In this document: positions 1-11,939 of the stretch, piece by piece
How the letters are laid out: every line of letters starts with the position of its first letter
Position numbering within the stretch: the first letter of the stretch is position 1
Program-made: the position numbers and the translations under genes
Assembly: GCF_018199995.1 (NCBI RefSeq)
Contig: NZ_CP073578.1
Coordinates: 2,480,001-2,544,000, forward strand
From: Photobacterium sp. GJ3
GTDB taxonomy: Bacteria; Pseudomonadota; Gammaproteobacteria; Enterobacterales; Vibrionaceae
Length of the DNA stretch: 64,000 nt
Direction: 5' to 3'
Notes under the pieces: model-generated
Databases searched by the model: none
What the model was told of the DNA's origin: nothing
Seen by the model: the letters and a program-made list of their open reading frames with translations, nothing else

Positions 1-1
1 G

Positions 2-334
2 GAGGTTCCGAATATAGAAACGCTCGCGCAAGGCCAAGCATATGACAAAGACCCGCGTTTTCAATTACTGAATCATGGGCAGCCAGTGAATGTTAAGTCC
101 GACCAACTTGCTGTCGGCTTTACTTTGTCGCCAGATTATCTGCAACTGACACGAGACTATAACCGTTCCGATCGTGTGGCGTCGCTGAAAACGAATCCTC
201 GTTCTGCAACGCCTGTTCAGCAATCCGTCCCAACAGATAGCAAAGCGGATGAAATGCTCAAATACTGGTTTGAGCAGGTAAGCCCGGAAAGTCGTAAAGC
301 GTTCTTAAGCTGGGCTGTTCAAAACATGGATTAA
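2..334 (+). CDS. C-terminal part of a DUF2057/YccT (UPF0319) family protein, truncated by the window edge
   Basis: The reading frame is open from base 2 to the TAA ending at 334, so the gene begins before the window. A Met codon at 86 is internal, since the residues before it continue the same protein. The end of the protein (MLKYWFEQVSPESRKAFLSW, then a short tail) resembles the C-terminal 'YW...SP.tr..F..W' signature of Vibrio UPF0319/DUF2057 proteins, which are exported proteins of unknown function. A Pro/Thr/Ser/Gln-rich stretch precedes it. A terminator follows 37 bases later. Only about 110 residues are visible, so the family call is from recall of the pattern and is moderate. Confidence 0.55.
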   Translation, partial: EVPNIETLAQGQAYDKDPRFQLLNHGQPVNVKSDQLAVGFTLSPDYLQLTRDYNRSDRVASLKTNPRSATPVQQSVPTDSKADEMLKYWFEQVSPESRKAFLSWAVQNMD

Positions 335-370
335 TTCCACTTTCAAGAGAATATTGGAATGAACAAAACA

Positions 371-393
371 AAAAGCACCCTCTCGGTGCTTTT
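371..393. terminator. Bidirectional Rho-independent terminator
   Basis: A 9-bp stem (AAAAGCACC / GGTGCTTTT) with loop CTCTC has T-rich sequence on both sides. It ends the DUF2057 gene on the plus strand and can back up the porin terminator on the minus strand. Confidence 0.85.
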
Positions 394-430
394 TGTTTTC
401 ATCACAACTGACATCACATCCACTGAAAAC

Positions 431-458
431 AAAAGGACCGGCCCACAAGGGACCGGCC
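431..458 (-). terminator. Terminator of the porin gene
   Basis: Read on the minus strand, CCGGTCCC-TTGT-GGGCCGG forms a stem with one bulged base, followed by TCCTTTTGTTTT. It lies 30 bases past the porin stop codon. Confidence 0.7.
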
Positions 459-488
459 AAATTGAATAAGGCAGTAGCAGTTCAGCGA

Positions 489-1616
489 TTAGAAGTAGTA
501 CTCGACTCCCCATCCCCAACCGAACTCAGCATCTGAGTCGTCTTTCGAAATCATATAAGGGCGCACATAAGTGATTGCAGAATCATCCAGGAAGTACAAG
601 ATATTTGTAGAAACGATGTAGTCCTCGGAACCAGATATAGATTTTCCTTTCGCATCGGCTTCCAGATTCGCCGCATAGTTGGCTTTAAACTGCCAGTTTT
701 CTACGCCACTATAAACCAGACCGACTGAGTAGCTTCCCTGCTCAATGTCCATGTCCGTGAAGTTAATCTCACTTCCATCAACATTAAACTTACCATCATC
801 ATAGTCAGCAGCTTCGTGTTTGTACGCACCGTAAACACCAAAGTCACCCAGATTCAGCTCAAAGCCCAGCAGATATGCATCTGTATCCGATTTAGTGCTG
901 CCTTTAACCTCATCAAACTTAGGCGGATTGCCGGGCTGTTGTGCCAGATAGGCACGGTAGAAGGTCGAGTTTGCACTGACGTCGCGGTCAGAGCCTGCTT
1001 CATACGCCGCATGCAGCGTGAACAGACCTGTTGAATAATGTGCGCCGACGCCGTAGAAGTTGGAATCTTTGTCATCCTCAGTACCACGGCCTGCTGCCAC
1101 ATTAAAGGTGAAGCCGCTGTAGTTGCCTGAATCGAAGCGAACCATGTTTGATTGACGGTCGTAACGTGCACCACCAACAACATCACCGCCCCAGTCGAAA
1201 ATTGCACCCGCGCGCTGACCTGAGTATGGCCAGTCGATCACTTCATACAATGGTGTCAGCATACGGCCCAAGCGAACCCGGCTACCATCGTCGAAACTTG
1301 CACCGATATAGGTATCACGAACACCTAAACCTGAGTTACCGCCCGCGTCACCAACATCACCACCTTCCAGCTGCCAGATCAGGTTCGGACCACGCGCCAA
1401 CTCTTTTGAGCCACGCAGACCAAAACGGGATTCGTTAACCACATTCAGTGGGGCGTCACCACCACCAATTTTATCTTCACCGAATTGCCACACAGAAACT
1501 GCAACCTGGCCGTACAGATCCACTGTATCTGTCGCAGGTGCGGCTTGCGCCGTTGTTGCAACTGCAGCTGATGCAATGGCTAAACCTAAAAGCGAACGCT
1601 TGAACACATTTTCCAT
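489..1616 (-). CDS. OmpU/OmpL-like general porin (Gram-negative porin, Porin_4 type)
   Basis: Predicted outer-membrane trimeric beta-barrel porin of 375 residues for passive diffusion of small solutes. The start chosen is the ATG at 1616, preceded by AGGAG, instead of an in-frame Met 31 codons upstream, because it gives a clean signal peptide (Lys/Arg, hydrophobic core, cleavage after AQA at about residue 24). The mature protein begins with the VDLYGQ strand typical of this family and ends in aromatic EYYF, the C-terminal Phe signature used for barrel assembly. Glycine- and aspartate-rich turns alternate with strands throughout. It is monocistronic with its own terminator. In Vibrio such porins are often ToxR-controlled; no operator was assigned here. 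The exact subfamily (OmpU versus another porin) is not decided. Confidence 0.8.
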   Translation of the reverse strand: MENVFKRSLLGLAIASAAVATTAQAAPATDTVDLYGQVAVSVWQFGEDKIGGGDAPLNVVNESRFGLRGSKELARGPNLIWQLEGGDVGDAGGNSGLGVRDTYIGASFDDGSRVRLGRMLTPLYEVIDWPYSGQRAGAIFDWGGDVVGGARYDRQSNMVRFDSGNYSGFTFNVAAGRGTEDDKDSNFYGVGAHYSTGLFTLHAAYEAGSDRDVSANSTFYRAYLAQQPGNPPKFDEVKGSTKSDTDAYLLGFELNLGDFGVYGAYKHEAADYDDGKFNVDGSEINFTDMDIEQGSYSVGLVYSGVENWQFKANYAANLEADAKGKSISGSEDYIVSTNILYFLDDSAITYVRPYMISKDDSDAEFGWGWGVEYYF

Positions 1617-2130
1617 GGAAAAACTCCTAAAAAAACTAGCTGTAGACCTGACGCCAAATAAGGTTGGCCGCCGTTGACGACAGGTCACTCTCCCCAATAT
1701 GTCAGTCAAACCTGATGTGAGTTTGCTATTCCATATTTTGTTTGGTTGGGAACTTTAATCAGTTCAAGGGTAAGACTACTTTCGCGGCGCAAAACATCAA
1801 TCAGAAGTTAATTTGTCGTTAAAAAAATATGATTCAGCGCAAATTTATCTGGTATCAGTGATCCTAGTCATGGTTCCATTAAATGGCTTTTATTAATTGA
1901 ATTAAAATCTTATATTTCAGTTAGATATAAAAATAACATTCTTACTACTGCGATCTTGATTGTACTTTTCTGCATGTTACAACATGTGTTTCATCTGATT
2001 GTAAGAGATCGATTCTTATATAAAATATGGAATATATGGGCAGGTGCTTATATTCATAAAAATGATTTAGCATGCTCGGATGACGAGTAATAATTCGAAA
2101 CAAAAAAAGTATGATAATAACGTGATATCA
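1617..2130. other. AT-rich intergenic region upstream of the porin
   Basis: About 510 bases without a convincing gene. The stretch 1840-2110 is very AT-rich and has only short open frames. A small palindrome, CATGTT-AC-AACATG, lies near 1973-1987. The region must hold the porin promoter and probably regulator sites, but none could be assigned with confidence. Confidence 0.5.
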
Positions 2131-2154
2131 AAAAGCCCGCCTTATTCGGCGGGC
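2131..2154 (-). terminator. Terminator of ligA
   Basis: Stem GCCCGCC/GGCGGGC with loop TTATTC; on the minus strand it is followed by TTTTTGA. It lies 30 bases past the ligA stop. Confidence 0.85.
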
Positions 2155-2184
2155 TTCATCTTGATGAGTGGATTGAAAAAAGTG

Positions 2185-4206
<2,022 letters not shown>

Positions 4207-4318
4207 CTAACTCAATTCTTAATCCAGTATTGTCCATGCCGTGAAAAGACCTGAACAATTCACCCGGCCTGTGCTGTGTCTGAATCTGCCGGATGCCGAT
4301 GATCTGCGGTTCAATAAC

Positions 4319-4341
4319 TAGGGCCCCAAAAAGGGGCCCTA
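4319..4341 (-). terminator. Strong hairpin between zipA and ligA (possible attenuator)
   Basis: A 9-bp perfect stem, TAGGGCCCC / GGGGCCCTA, with an A5 loop lies 32 bases after the zipA stop. No U-tract follows on the minus strand (CTAGTTATTG is there), so it is a poor intrinsic terminator and may act as a processing, stabilising or attenuating element. Confidence 0.4.
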
Positions 4342-4372
4342 ATGATTCAATCGATGCCTGAATGATCAGGGC

Positions 4373-5464
4373 TTAAAGATAAAGCTTGGCTTTCTCGCGA
4401 CAGGCTTTCAGTCGCTGCGGCGTGATCAGATTTCGCTCATGATCAAGAATATCCGCACTCAGCTCATCCGCCACACGCTGTACGGTTTGCAGCATCAGAT
4501 TAAAATTATCATCCGCACGACCGTGGCAAGGTAGCATCAGATAAAAAGCAATGCCCGGTGTTTCAAATTCATCGATTTGATCTTGCGGAAAATATCCCGG
4601 ACTGACCATATTCGCTACGGTGAACAGAACTGGCTCGGTGCCGGTTAAATCTGCATGGCGATGATACACCGAATTGTCACCGTAAATCAGATGGTGTCGC
4701 TCCAGGCACTGAAACAGCTTCACACCGGAGAGCAGTTCACCACGACGGGCATGAACATTGAGCACCAGAAAATCAGGCTCCAGGGCAACAGGTGCCTCTT
4801 CAACCAGTGTTTCTGGCTGGTTGTGCAGTTCAGCCTGCTGCGCCTGAATCGGAGCATCAGTCACTTCAGCCTGCTCGGAAGTTGCAGCATCACTCGATAG
4901 CGGCGATTCAGCCGTGAACGCTGTAGTCACGGTAGGTTGTGTTGTCGGCTGTTCTGGTTCATCGACCGGGGCAGGTTCTGTGGTCATTTCAGCGTGCGTT
5001 TTCGGCAATGCATCCAACTCGGATTCCTGAACAGATTCCTGAGCGGGAGCTTCTTCCGTCATGGTCTGAAGATGTGACGCAGTTTGCGTCGGGGCAATCA
5101 CATCTGAGGTTTGTTCAAGCTCTGGCTGATTCTCTTGCCGCTGAGCTGTTGCAGGCGTCACTGGCGTATCCAGCAGCGGATCCACATCCAGTGCATCTCC
5201 GAAATGCAGTTCTGGCTCTTTTCGCTCTGACCGCTTCGCTGGTACCTGCTCAGCAGGAGGACTACCCGCGATGACCCGAACAGAACCAATACCATCCTGA
5301 TCAAAGCCTTCCGTATCTTTCTGTTTGCCCTCACCCAGACGGCCGATTGGCTTTTCACCAAACTTCGCGGGCTTGTCCTTCCGGCTCGACCATAAACCGT
5401 GCAAAAGAAGTGCGGAGATAGCCAGCACTCCGACAATAATTAGAACCAGACGCAATTCCTGCAT
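4373..5464 (-). CDS. zipA: Cell division protein ZipA
   Basis: Inner-membrane anchor that tethers FtsZ to the septum; 363 residues. The start at 5464 gives MQELRLVLIIVG, an immediate N-terminal transmembrane helix (about 4-22) as in ZipA; upstream in-frame codons would only add an unlikely extension. A short basic stretch follows, then a long Pro/Gln/Glu/Thr-rich linker (about 75-225) and the C-terminal FtsZ-binding domain (about 228-363, with the conserved EPDFLVLNVHAR start and a GIAFYLMLPCHG segment). No strong ribosome-binding site is visible. It precedes ligA and is divergent from cysZ, as in E. coli. Confidence 0.95.
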   Translation of the reverse strand: MQELRLVLIIVGVLAISALLLHGLWSSRKDKPAKFGEKPIGRLGEGKQKDTEGFDQDGIGSVRVIAGSPPAEQVPAKRSERKEPELHFGDALDVDPLLDTPVTPATAQRQENQPELEQTSDVIAPTQTASHLQTMTEEAPAQESVQESELDALPKTHAEMTTEPAPVDEPEQPTTQPTVTTAFTAESPLSSDAATSEQAEVTDAPIQAQQAELHNQPETLVEEAPVALEPDFLVLNVHARRGELLSGVKLFQCLERHHLIYGDNSVYHRHADLTGTEPVLFTVANMVSPGYFPQDQIDEFETPGIAFYLMLPCHGRADDNFNLMLQTVQRVADELSADILDHERNLITPQRLKACREKAKLYL

Positions 5465-5859
5465 TATGAATACTCTGAATATCTTGTTTACCTGAACCAA
5501 AACGGCCAGAACCAGTGAGTCTTTACCAACCTGCCACACAGGCGATCAAAAAAGACCTAACTGAGCGAGCCACACCTGAGACAATTTTGTTGTCATCAAA
5601 GCCGTAAGGCTTTCAACCTATCTCATGAAGGTATTGACCTTAATGTATCAAAACTCAAATCCGAAAGAGAAGTTCAATGTTGTGATTGATGTCATATAGT
5701 GCATCCGAGCACAAAATTCCATCAATTGACTGGCATCATCGCCCAAGTCTGTCTATGCCACCGGATTGATCCTGCCCTTGAAATGCCGTTACTATGCCCG
5801 CACTTTAACCCAGCATCTGCTCAAGCACAGATGATGGGTTCATCAGTAGGAGACTGGCA
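5465..5859. promoter_or_regulatory. Divergent zipA/cysZ promoter region
   Basis: A 395-base gap between divergent genes. A small hairpin AAAGCC-GTA-GGCTTT lies at about 5597-5612 and AT-rich sequence at 5630-5700. CysB control of cysZ is plausible from family knowledge, but no operator could be picked out. Confidence 0.4.
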
Positions 5860-6630
5860 ATGCCAAACCATGCTTACAACACTACACCGATTGGCGGTGC
5901 GGGCTACTTCTTTCGCGGCCTGTCACTGGCGATGCAACCCGGCACCCGCCGGTTTGTCATGATTCCCTTACTCGTGAACATTTTGCTGTTCGGCGCCGCA
6001 TTCAGCTATATCCTGACACAGCTTGACGACTGGATCACGGGCTGGATGGAAGGTTTACCCGGCTGGCTGGATTGGCTGTCGTACCTGCTGTGGCCATTAC
6101 TGGCGATTGCGCTGCTGGTCGTGCTGTCTTACTTTTTCAGCACCATTGCTAACTGGATTGCGGCCCCCTTTAATGGGCTGCTTGCCGAGCATCTCGAAGC
6201 AAAACTGACCGGGGAAAAAGCGCCGGACAGTGGTCTGAAGGACATTCTGAAAGATTTACCCCGCATCATGCACCGGGAATGGATCAAACTGAAATACTAC
6301 CTGCCCAAAGCGCTCGGGTTACTGATCCTGTTATGGATCCCTGTTGTCGGACAAACGCTGGGGCCTGTCTTGTGGTTTTTATTCAGCGCCTGGATGATGA
6401 CGATTCAATATGTGGATTACCCGTTTGATAACCATAAGATTCCTTTCATCACGATGCGCGATGCGCTGAAAGAGCGCCGGGGCAAATCACTGAGCTTCGG
6501 CAGTCTGGTCATGCTCTGTACCATGACACCGGTTCTGAATCTGTTTGTCATGCCGGTCGCGGTATGTGGTGCGACAGCCATGTGGGTTGACCACTATCGT
6601 CAACCCATGCTGAAAACCCGAGCACAATAA
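5860..6630 (+). CDS. cysZ: Sulfate transporter CysZ
   Basis: Integral membrane protein of 256 residues that imports sulfate for cysteine biosynthesis. The N-terminal [20 protein letters not shown] segment is characteristic of CysZ/YfcD-type EI24 proteins. Hydrophobic segments lie at about 30-55, 70-95, 145-175 and 200-230. The ATG has TAGGAG upstream. It stands directly before cysK, the same cysZ-cysK-ptsHI-crr order seen in E. coli, and both genes serve assimilatory sulfur metabolism. A hairpin without a T-tract follows it. Confidence 0.93.
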   Translation: MPNHAYNTTPIGGAGYFFRGLSLAMQPGTRRFVMIPLLVNILLFGAAFSYILTQLDDWITGWMEGLPGWLDWLSYLLWPLLAIALLVVLSYFFSTIANWIAAPFNGLLAEHLEAKLTGEKAPDSGLKDILKDLPRIMHREWIKLKYYLPKALGLLILLWIPVVGQTLGPVLWFLFSAWMMTIQYVDYPFDNHKIPFITMRDALKERRGKSLSFGSLVMLCTMTPVLNLFVMPVAVCGATAMWVDHYRQPMLKTRAQ

Positions 6631-6648
6631 ACGGCCCTGATACCCTGA

Positions 6649-6671
6649 GAGATGGGGCGCACCCCCATCTC
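6649..6671 (+). terminator. Hairpin after cysZ, weak terminator candidate
   Basis: A 9-bp stem, GAGATGGGG / CCCCATCTC, starts 18 bases after the cysZ stop. No clear T-run follows, so termination is uncertain. Confidence 0.4.
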
Positions 6672-6849
6672 ATGCCAATTTCACACCCCAAATACCGAAC
6701 GACCCGCCCCGTACTCACTCATAAAGTGGGTGACGTCACACCTTTTCTTATAACTCTAAGATATAACAATAAATTACTTTTCAATGTGCAGTCAGCGATT
6801 ATGCTTGGTCTATCATCTGTTGATAACGTGTCACCAAGGAACGACAAGC

Positions 6850-7818
6850 ATGAGTAAGATTTACGAAGATAATTCTCTGACCATTGGGAATACCCCGCTG
6901 GTGCGCCTGAACCGCGTCAGCAAAGGCAACGTTCTGGCAAAAGTCGAGTCACGCAACCCAAGTTTCAGCGTGAAATGCCGGATCGGTGCCAACATGATTT
7001 GGGATGCTGAAAAACGCGGTGTCCTGAAACAAGGCGTAGAACTGGTTGAACCGACCAGCGGGAATACAGGGATTGCTCTGGCTTTCGTTGCTGCTGCACG
7101 CGGTTACAAGCTGACGCTGACCATGCCGGAAAGCATGAGTCTGGAGCGTCGTAAGCTGCTGAAAGCACTTGGTGCGAACCTGGTTCTGACAGAAGCACCG
7201 AAAGGCATGAAAGGTGCCATTGAGAAGGCAGAAGAAATTGTTGCTTCTGATCCGGACAAATACCTGCTGCTGCAACAGTTCGACAACCCGGCTAACCCGC
7301 AAATCCACGAAAAAACGACAGGTCCGGAAATCTGGGATGCAACCGATGGTGAAATCGATGTATTCGTCTCAGGTGTAGGTACCGGTGGAACGCTGACTGG
7401 TGTCAGCCGCTTTATCAAACAACAGAAAGGCAAAGCCATCACCACCGTCGCCGTTGAACCAACGGAGTCTCCGGTGATCACTCAGGCACTGAATGGTGAA
7501 GAAATCAAACCGGCCCCGCACAAGATTCAGGGCATTGGTGCTGGTTTCATTCCAGGCAACCTGGATCTGGCACTGATTGATGAAGTTGAGCGCGTGAGCT
7601 CTGAAGATGCTATCGCTATGGCACAGCGTCTGATGGAAGAAGAAGGCATTCTGGCTGGTATCTCTTCCGGTGCGGCAGTTATCGCTGCAAACCGGATTGC
7701 TGAGCGTCCGGAATTTGCAGGTAAAAACATTGTTGTCGTGCTACCAAGCTCAGGTGAGCGTTATTTATCATCTGCTCTATTTGCGGGTATCTTCACCGAA
7801 AAAGAAACCCAACAGTGA
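6850..7818 (+). CDS. cysK: Cysteine synthase A (O-acetylserine sulfhydrylase)
   Basis: PLP enzyme that makes L-cysteine from O-acetylserine and sulfide; 322 residues, the usual CysK length. The PLP lysine is K42 in [11 protein letters not shown], and the substrate-binding loop [10 protein letters not shown] and the phosphate-binding GTGGTLTG motif are intact. The start at 6850 (AAGGA upstream) was preferred over an in-frame Met 22 codons earlier, which adds a non-homologous tail. The AT-rich upstream stretch (6700-6830) probably holds a CysB-dependent promoter, not resolved here. A strong terminator follows. Confidence 0.96.
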   Translation: MSKIYEDNSLTIGNTPLVRLNRVSKGNVLAKVESRNPSFSVKCRIGANMIWDAEKRGVLKQGVELVEPTSGNTGIALAFVAAARGYKLTLTMPESMSLERRKLLKALGANLVLTEAPKGMKGAIEKAEEIVASDPDKYLLLQQFDNPANPQIHEKTTGPEIWDATDGEIDVFVSGVGTGGTLTGVSRFIKQQKGKAITTVAVEPTESPVITQALNGEEIKPAPHKIQGIGAGFIPGNLDLALIDEVERVSSEDAIAMAQRLMEEEGILAGISSGAAVIAANRIAERPEFAGKNIVVVLPSSGERYLSSALFAGIFTEKETQQ

Positions 7819-7857
7819 TCACAAAATTGCCATTTTTGATAAGCAATTGTTAATGTC

Positions 7858-7882
7858 AAGCCCCCCATCGGGGGCTTTTTTA
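7858..7882 (+). terminator. Terminator of cysK
   Basis: Stem AGCCCCC/GGGGGCT with a short loop, then TTTTTTATT, 40 bases past the cysK stop. Confidence 0.9.
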
Positions 7883-8034
7883 TTGCTTTTTGACCTTACC
7901 TTTAATATAAATCCGACCACGCTTTTATTTTCTGCATCGAAATAAAAGGGCAAAAATTGACCTGGTCGATGTTTGCTGGGAAATGAACCCCTTAAAATGG
8001 GTCCCAGAACTTACACTAAACCAATGGAAGTGAA

Positions 8035-8050
8035 TGTGAAATTAATCACC
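8035..8050 (+). promoter_or_regulatory. CRP-like binding site upstream of ptsH
   Basis: TGTGA-AATTAA-TCACC matches the CRP consensus TGTGA-N6-TCACA at nine of ten arm positions. It is centred about 97 bases before the ptsH start in the 320-base gap after cysK. In E. coli the pts operon is CRP-activated, so the site fits the context. The rest of the gap holds no gene. Confidence 0.6.
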
Positions 8051-8138
8051 TAAGTTAGCAAGCTCTGGCTATTGGGATTAAGCTTACCTTCAGTTACGTG
8101 ATTATTACATAAGACGATATCAAGAATCGGGGTGAAAA

Positions 8139-8396
8139 ATGTATCAGAAGCAAGTTGAGATCACTGCAGAAAACGGCCTACACACTCGTCCTGCTGCGCA
8201 GTTCGTGAAAGAAGCGAAAGGTTTTGAAGCTGACATCACTGTGACGTCTAACGGCAAAAGCGCAAGTGCAAAAAGCCTGTTTAAACTGCAAACACTAGGC
8301 CTGGTGAAAGGCACTGTGGTCACAATTTCAGCAGAAGGTGCGCAGGCACAGGAAGCTGTCGACCATCTGGTTGCCCTGATGGACCAACTGCACTAA
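8139..8396 (+). CDS. ptsH: PTS phosphocarrier protein HPr
   Basis: Cytoplasmic phosphocarrier of 85 residues that takes phosphate from enzyme I and gives it to EIIA proteins. The phosphorylated histidine is H15 in [11 protein letters not shown], and the Ser46 region ([10 protein letters not shown]) is intact. It is the first gene of ptsH-ptsI-crr, all on the plus strand with short gaps (59 and 40 bases). A CRP-like site lies upstream. GGGGTG stands before the ATG as ribosome-binding site. Confidence 0.98.
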   Translation: MYQKQVEITAENGLHTRPAAQFVKEAKGFEADITVTSNGKSASAKSLFKLQTLGLVKGTVVTISAEGAQAQEAVDHLVALMDQLH

Positions 8397-8455
8397 TTCA
8401 CTAGCCGCAGTACAAAAATTCCCTACTAGTTGTTTGTTAATTTTAAGGTAAGGCT

Positions 8456-10183
8456 ATGATTTCAGGTATCCTGGCATCTCCTGGTATCGCTTTTGGTAAA
8501 GCGCTACTGCTGCAGGAAGAAGAGATTACTCTTGATAAGTCACCGATTTCTGCGGATCAACTCGACAAAGAAATCGAGTGCTTTTTCAATGCGCGTCAGA
8601 AATCTTCTGAGCAGCTTGAAGTGATCAAAGAAAAAGCGCGTGCAACCTTTGGTGAAGAAAAGGAAGCCATCTTTGAAGGCCACATCATGTTGCTGGAAGA
8701 TGAAGAGCTGGAAGAGGAAATCATAGCCTTCATTAAAGACAATAAAGTGCGTGCAGCTTATGCCATTCACGCAATTATTGAAGAACAGGCAACCACACTG
8801 GAATCTCTGGACGATGAGTACCTGAAAGAGCGTGCAACCGACATCCGTGATATCGGCAACCGTGTTGTGAAAAATGCGCTGGGTATTAACATCGTCAACC
8901 TGAGCGCCATTAACGAAGAAGTGATTCTGGTGGCGAACGATCTGACCCCGTCTGAAACGGCTCAGATCAATCTGAACTACGTGCTGGGTTTTGTCACCGA
9001 TATTGGTGGCCGTACCTCTCATACCTCAATCATGGCCCGTTCTCTGGAGCTGCCAGCGATTGTGGGAACCAACGACATCACCAAGCAAGTCAACAATGGT
9101 GACATGCTGGTTCTGGATGCGATTAATAACCAAATCGTAATCAACCCGACTGCTGATGAAATGGCGAAATTCAAAACCATTCGTGATGAGTATCAGGCAG
9201 AAAAAGACGAGCTGGCGAAACTGAAAGATCTGCCAGCCATCACACTGGACGGTCATCAGGTCGAAGTGTGCGGTAACATTGGTACCGTCAAAGACTGTGA
9301 TGGCGTCAACCGCAACGGCGGTGAAGGTGTGGGTCTGTACCGAACTGAATTCCTGTTCATGGACCGGGATACCCTGCCGACTGAAGACGAGCAGTATCAA
9401 GCCTACAAAGATGTGGCTCAGGCCATGCAAGGTCAGGCGGTGATCATCCGTACCATGGATATTGGCGGCGACAAAGATCTGCCTTATATGGATCTGCCGA
9501 AAGAAATGAACCCGTTCCTGGGCTGGCGTGCTGTACGTATCAGCCTGGATCGTCGTGAAATCCTGCGTGCCCAGCTTCGTGCCATTCTGCGCGCATCTGC
9601 GCATGGTAAACTGCGCATCATGTTCCCGATGATCATCTCTGTAGAAGAGATTCGTGAACTGAAGAACGAACTGGAAACATACAAAGCCGAGCTGCGTGAA
9701 GAAGGCCTGGCGTTCGACGAAACCATTGAAGTTGGCGTGATGGTGGAAACACCAGCGGCGGCGGCAATTGCTCACCATCTGGCAAAAGAAGTTGAATTCT
9801 TTAGCATTGGTACAAACGACTTAACCCAGTATACTCTGGCTGTTGACCGTGGTAACGAGCTGATTTCTCATCTGTATAATCCAATGTCGCCTGCAGTACT
9901 CACTGTCATAAAGCAAGTGATTGACGCTTCCCACGCGGAAGGGAAATGGACTGGCATGTGCGGTGAATTGGCGGGTGATGAACGTGCAACCCTGCTGCTG
10001 CTTGGCATGGGACTTGATGAGTTCAGCATGAGTGCGATTTCAATTCCGCGCATCAAGAAAGTGATTCGAAACAGCAACTTTGCTGATGTGAAGTTGATGG
10101 CAGAACAAGCCCTTGCGATGCCAACAGCCGCAGAAATCGAAGCACATGTAGAGACATTTATCGCAGAAAAAACCATCTGCTAA
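8456..10183 (+). CDS. ptsI: PTS enzyme I (phosphoenolpyruvate-protein phosphotransferase)
   Basis: Starts the PTS phosphorelay by autophosphorylation from PEP; 575 residues, same as E. coli. The active-site histidine is H189 in [13 protein letters not shown]. The C-terminal PEP-binding barrel has [12 protein letters not shown], the GGDKDLPYM segment and the catalytic-cysteine region [18 protein letters not shown] precedes the ATG. It lies between ptsH and crr in one operon; no hairpin interrupts the gaps, so co-transcription is likely. Confidence 0.98.
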   Translation: MISGILASPGIAFGKALLLQEEEITLDKSPISADQLDKEIECFFNARQKSSEQLEVIKEKARATFGEEKEAIFEGHIMLLEDEELEEEIIAFIKDNKVRAAYAIHAIIEEQATTLESLDDEYLKERATDIRDIGNRVVKNALGINIVNLSAINEEVILVANDLTPSETAQINLNYVLGFVTDIGGRTSHTSIMARSLELPAIVGTNDITKQVNNGDMLVLDAINNQIVINPTADEMAKFKTIRDEYQAEKDELAKLKDLPAITLDGHQVEVCGNIGTVKDCDGVNRNGGEGVGLYRTEFLFMDRDTLPTEDEQYQAYKDVAQAMQGQAVIIRTMDIGGDKDLPYMDLPKEMNPFLGWRAVRISLDRREILRAQLRAILRASAHGKLRIMFPMIISVEEIRELKNELETYKAELREEGLAFDETIEVGVMVETPAAAAIAHHLAKEVEFFSIGTNDLTQYTLAVDRGNELISHLYNPMSPAVLTVIKQVIDASHAEGKWTGMCGELAGDERATLLLLGMGLDEFSMSAISIPRIKKVIRNSNFADVKLMAEQALAMPTAAEIEAHVETFIAEKTIC

Positions 10184-10223
10184 GATTGCAGCAGATAGAA
10201 TAACAACGCTTAGGAGCAACGCT

Positions 10224-10733
10224 ATGGGTCTGTTTGACAAATTAAAGAAACTGGTTTCTGACGACACCAATGAAGCTGGTGCAATTGAGATCATCGCCCC
10301 GCTTTCAGGTGAAATCGTCAATATCGAAGATGTGCCTGATGTTGTCTTTGCTGAGAAAATCGTGGGTGATGGCATTGCGATCAAACCTGCTGGCAACAAA
10401 ATGGTTGCACCAGTAAATGGTACTATCGGTAAAATCTTTGAAACCAACCACGCGTTCTCTATTGAGTCTGATGACGGTGTAGAGCTTTTTGTTCACTTCG
10501 GTATTGATACCGTTGAACTGAAAGGTGAAGGCTTCACCCGTGTTGCTGAAGAAGGCCAATCAGTGAAAGTTGGTGACACCATCATCGAATTTGATCTGGC
10601 TGTGCTGGAAGAGAAAGCGAAGTCTACCCTGACACCAGTTGTGATTTCTAACATGGATGAAATCAAAGAACTGAGCAAACTGTCTGGTGCCGTGACTGTC
10701 GGTGAAACCCCGGTACTGCGTATCAAGAAGTAA
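10224..10733 (+). CDS. crr: Glucose-specific PTS component EIIA(Glc)
   Basis: Soluble EIIA of 169 residues that phosphorylates IICB(Glc) and, by its phosphorylation state, controls adenylate cyclase and inducer exclusion. The two active-site histidines are H76 (NHAFSIES) and H91 ([10 protein letters not shown]), counting the initiator Met, matching His75/His90 of E. coli. The N-terminal [10 protein letters not shown] amphipathic helix used for membrane contact is present. It is the last gene of the pts operon, followed by a strong bidirectional terminator. Confidence 0.98.
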   Translation: MGLFDKLKKLVSDDTNEAGAIEIIAPLSGEIVNIEDVPDVVFAEKIVGDGIAIKPAGNKMVAPVNGTIGKIFETNHAFSIESDDGVELFVHFGIDTVELKGEGFTRVAEEGQSVKVGDTIIEFDLAVLEEKAKSTLTPVVISNMDEIKELSKLSGAVTVGETPVLRIKK

Positions 10734-10750
10734 GACGCCTTGAGAATGAT

Positions 10751-10779
10751 AAAAATGCCACCCGATGGGTGGCATTTTT
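10751..10779. terminator. Bidirectional terminator between crr and yfeX
   Basis: A 13-bp perfect stem, AAAAATGCCACCC / GGGTGGCATTTTT, with loop GAT stands between two convergent genes and has T-runs on both strands. Confidence 0.92.
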
Positions 10780-10799
10780 GTATGCATCAGTACAACGGA

Positions 10800-11714
10800 T
10801 TACAGTTGTATCAGCATTTCTGCGGATGGCACAAAAAAATAAGCGCCCGTCACTGCTTTGGTGAAATCCAGCAACTTATCGGTTTGACCATCTTTCTCGC
10901 CATACATGCTGTCTAGCATTTCCCTGAAGTTCCGCTGTTGCGCGCAATAAGCAATGAACAACAGACCATGATCGCCACTCATTGTGCCGTAGGGCAAGCT
11001 ATGGCGCACAATTTTCAGGCCTTTGCCATTTTCTTTCAGGTCAACGCGTCCGACGTGAGAGTTCTCTGCAACATCTTCCAGTTCAACCGAATCGGGCTTG
11101 GTCCGACCGATGATTTTTTCCTGTTGGGCAACATGAACCGCATGCCAGGCTGGCAGATTGTGGACAAAGCGCTGCAGCATCACAAAGCTGCCTCCGGCAA
11201 AGGTGCCTTGCGGGATCACTGCAACTTCCCGGCGTGCTTCCTGCTTTTTCGGGTTTTCTGTTCCATCGATGAATCCGGTCAGATCTCTGGCATCGAGGTA
11301 TCGGAAACCATGCGTTTCATCCAGCAGTTCAACCTCAGTTGCAACAGACTGCATGAAAGTGCTGAGTAAATGAAAATTCAGATCGTGACGATTGGAATGA
11401 AGATGCAAAAGCAGATCGCCGCCGGTGGCTGGTGCCGTCACATCGCCACTGCCCAACGGCACAAACTCTTCAAAGTCTTCCGGTACACCCTGCTCCAGCC
11501 GTTGCCAGAAGCTTTTCCCAAAGCCAACGCTCAGATGAATATCAGCACTCACGTGTTGCTGGTTCAGCTTATTCACCACATCCAGCAACCCTTGGCATTG
11601 ACGGATCACCTTGTCCTGGTTTCCGACCAGGTTAAACACGCTGACTAAAGAAAACGGTCCGGATTCAGGTAAAATGGCACTTTGTGGCGTCACATTCACT
11701 CTCCCATTGCTCAT
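10800..11714 (-). CDS. yfeX: Dyp-type heme peroxidase (YfeX-like)
   Basis: Heme peroxidase of the dye-decolorising family, 304 residues (E. coli YfeX 299). The family signature GFIDGTENP places the catalytic aspartate at about residue 150; the probable proximal heme ligand is H220 (ENSHVGRVDL), and the distal arginine is R237 (KIVRHSLPYG). There is no signal peptide, so it is cytoplasmic. It is the third gene of a yfeZ - unknown - yfeX block, the same relative order as E. coli yfeZ-yfeY-yfeX. Reported YfeX roles include porphyrinogen oxidation and a disputed deferrochelatase activity. The terminator with crr is shared. Confidence 0.93.
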   Translation of the reverse strand: MSNGRVNVTPQSAILPESGPFSLVSVFNLVGNQDKVIRQCQGLLDVVNKLNQQHVSADIHLSVGFGKSFWQRLEQGVPEDFEEFVPLGSGDVTAPATGGDLLLHLHSNRHDLNFHLLSTFMQSVATEVELLDETHGFRYLDARDLTGFIDGTENPKKQEARREVAVIPQGTFAGGSFVMLQRFVHNLPAWHAVHVAQQEKIIGRTKPDSVELEDVAENSHVGRVDLKENGKGLKIVRHSLPYGTMSGDHGLLFIAYCAQQRNFREMLDSMYGEKDGQTDKLLDFTKAVTGAYFFVPSAEMLIQL

Positions 11715-11884
11715 CTATTTATGGACTGGATCTCTCCGACATCACAATCTCAAACCGATTGCAGTCTCGGGCGATCCAATCATGGTATCTGATTGTGAGT
11801 TAAGCATATTGATCACAGACAGCCAAGCCACATACTTTGCAAATTGGACAAACGTTGCCACAGGGATTCCGACCCATCAGAAAA

Positions 11885-11906
11885 AAGGCGCCCTTTCAGG
11901 CGCCTT
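11885..11906 (-). terminator. Terminator after the secreted unknown protein
   Basis: Stem AAGGCGCC/GGCGCCTT with loop CTTTCA; on the minus strand it is followed by TTTTTTC. It separates the gene at 11940-12341 from yfeX, so yfeX probably also has its own promoter in 11715-11884. Confidence 0.8.
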
Positions 11907-11939
11907 GATTGCATTTCATTCAATGTCATCGCCTGTCAA

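Noticed and set aside
9026-9778. 250-codon minus-strand frame inside ptsI
   Set aside because: It is fully antisense to the conserved ptsI sequence and carries no recognisable domain.
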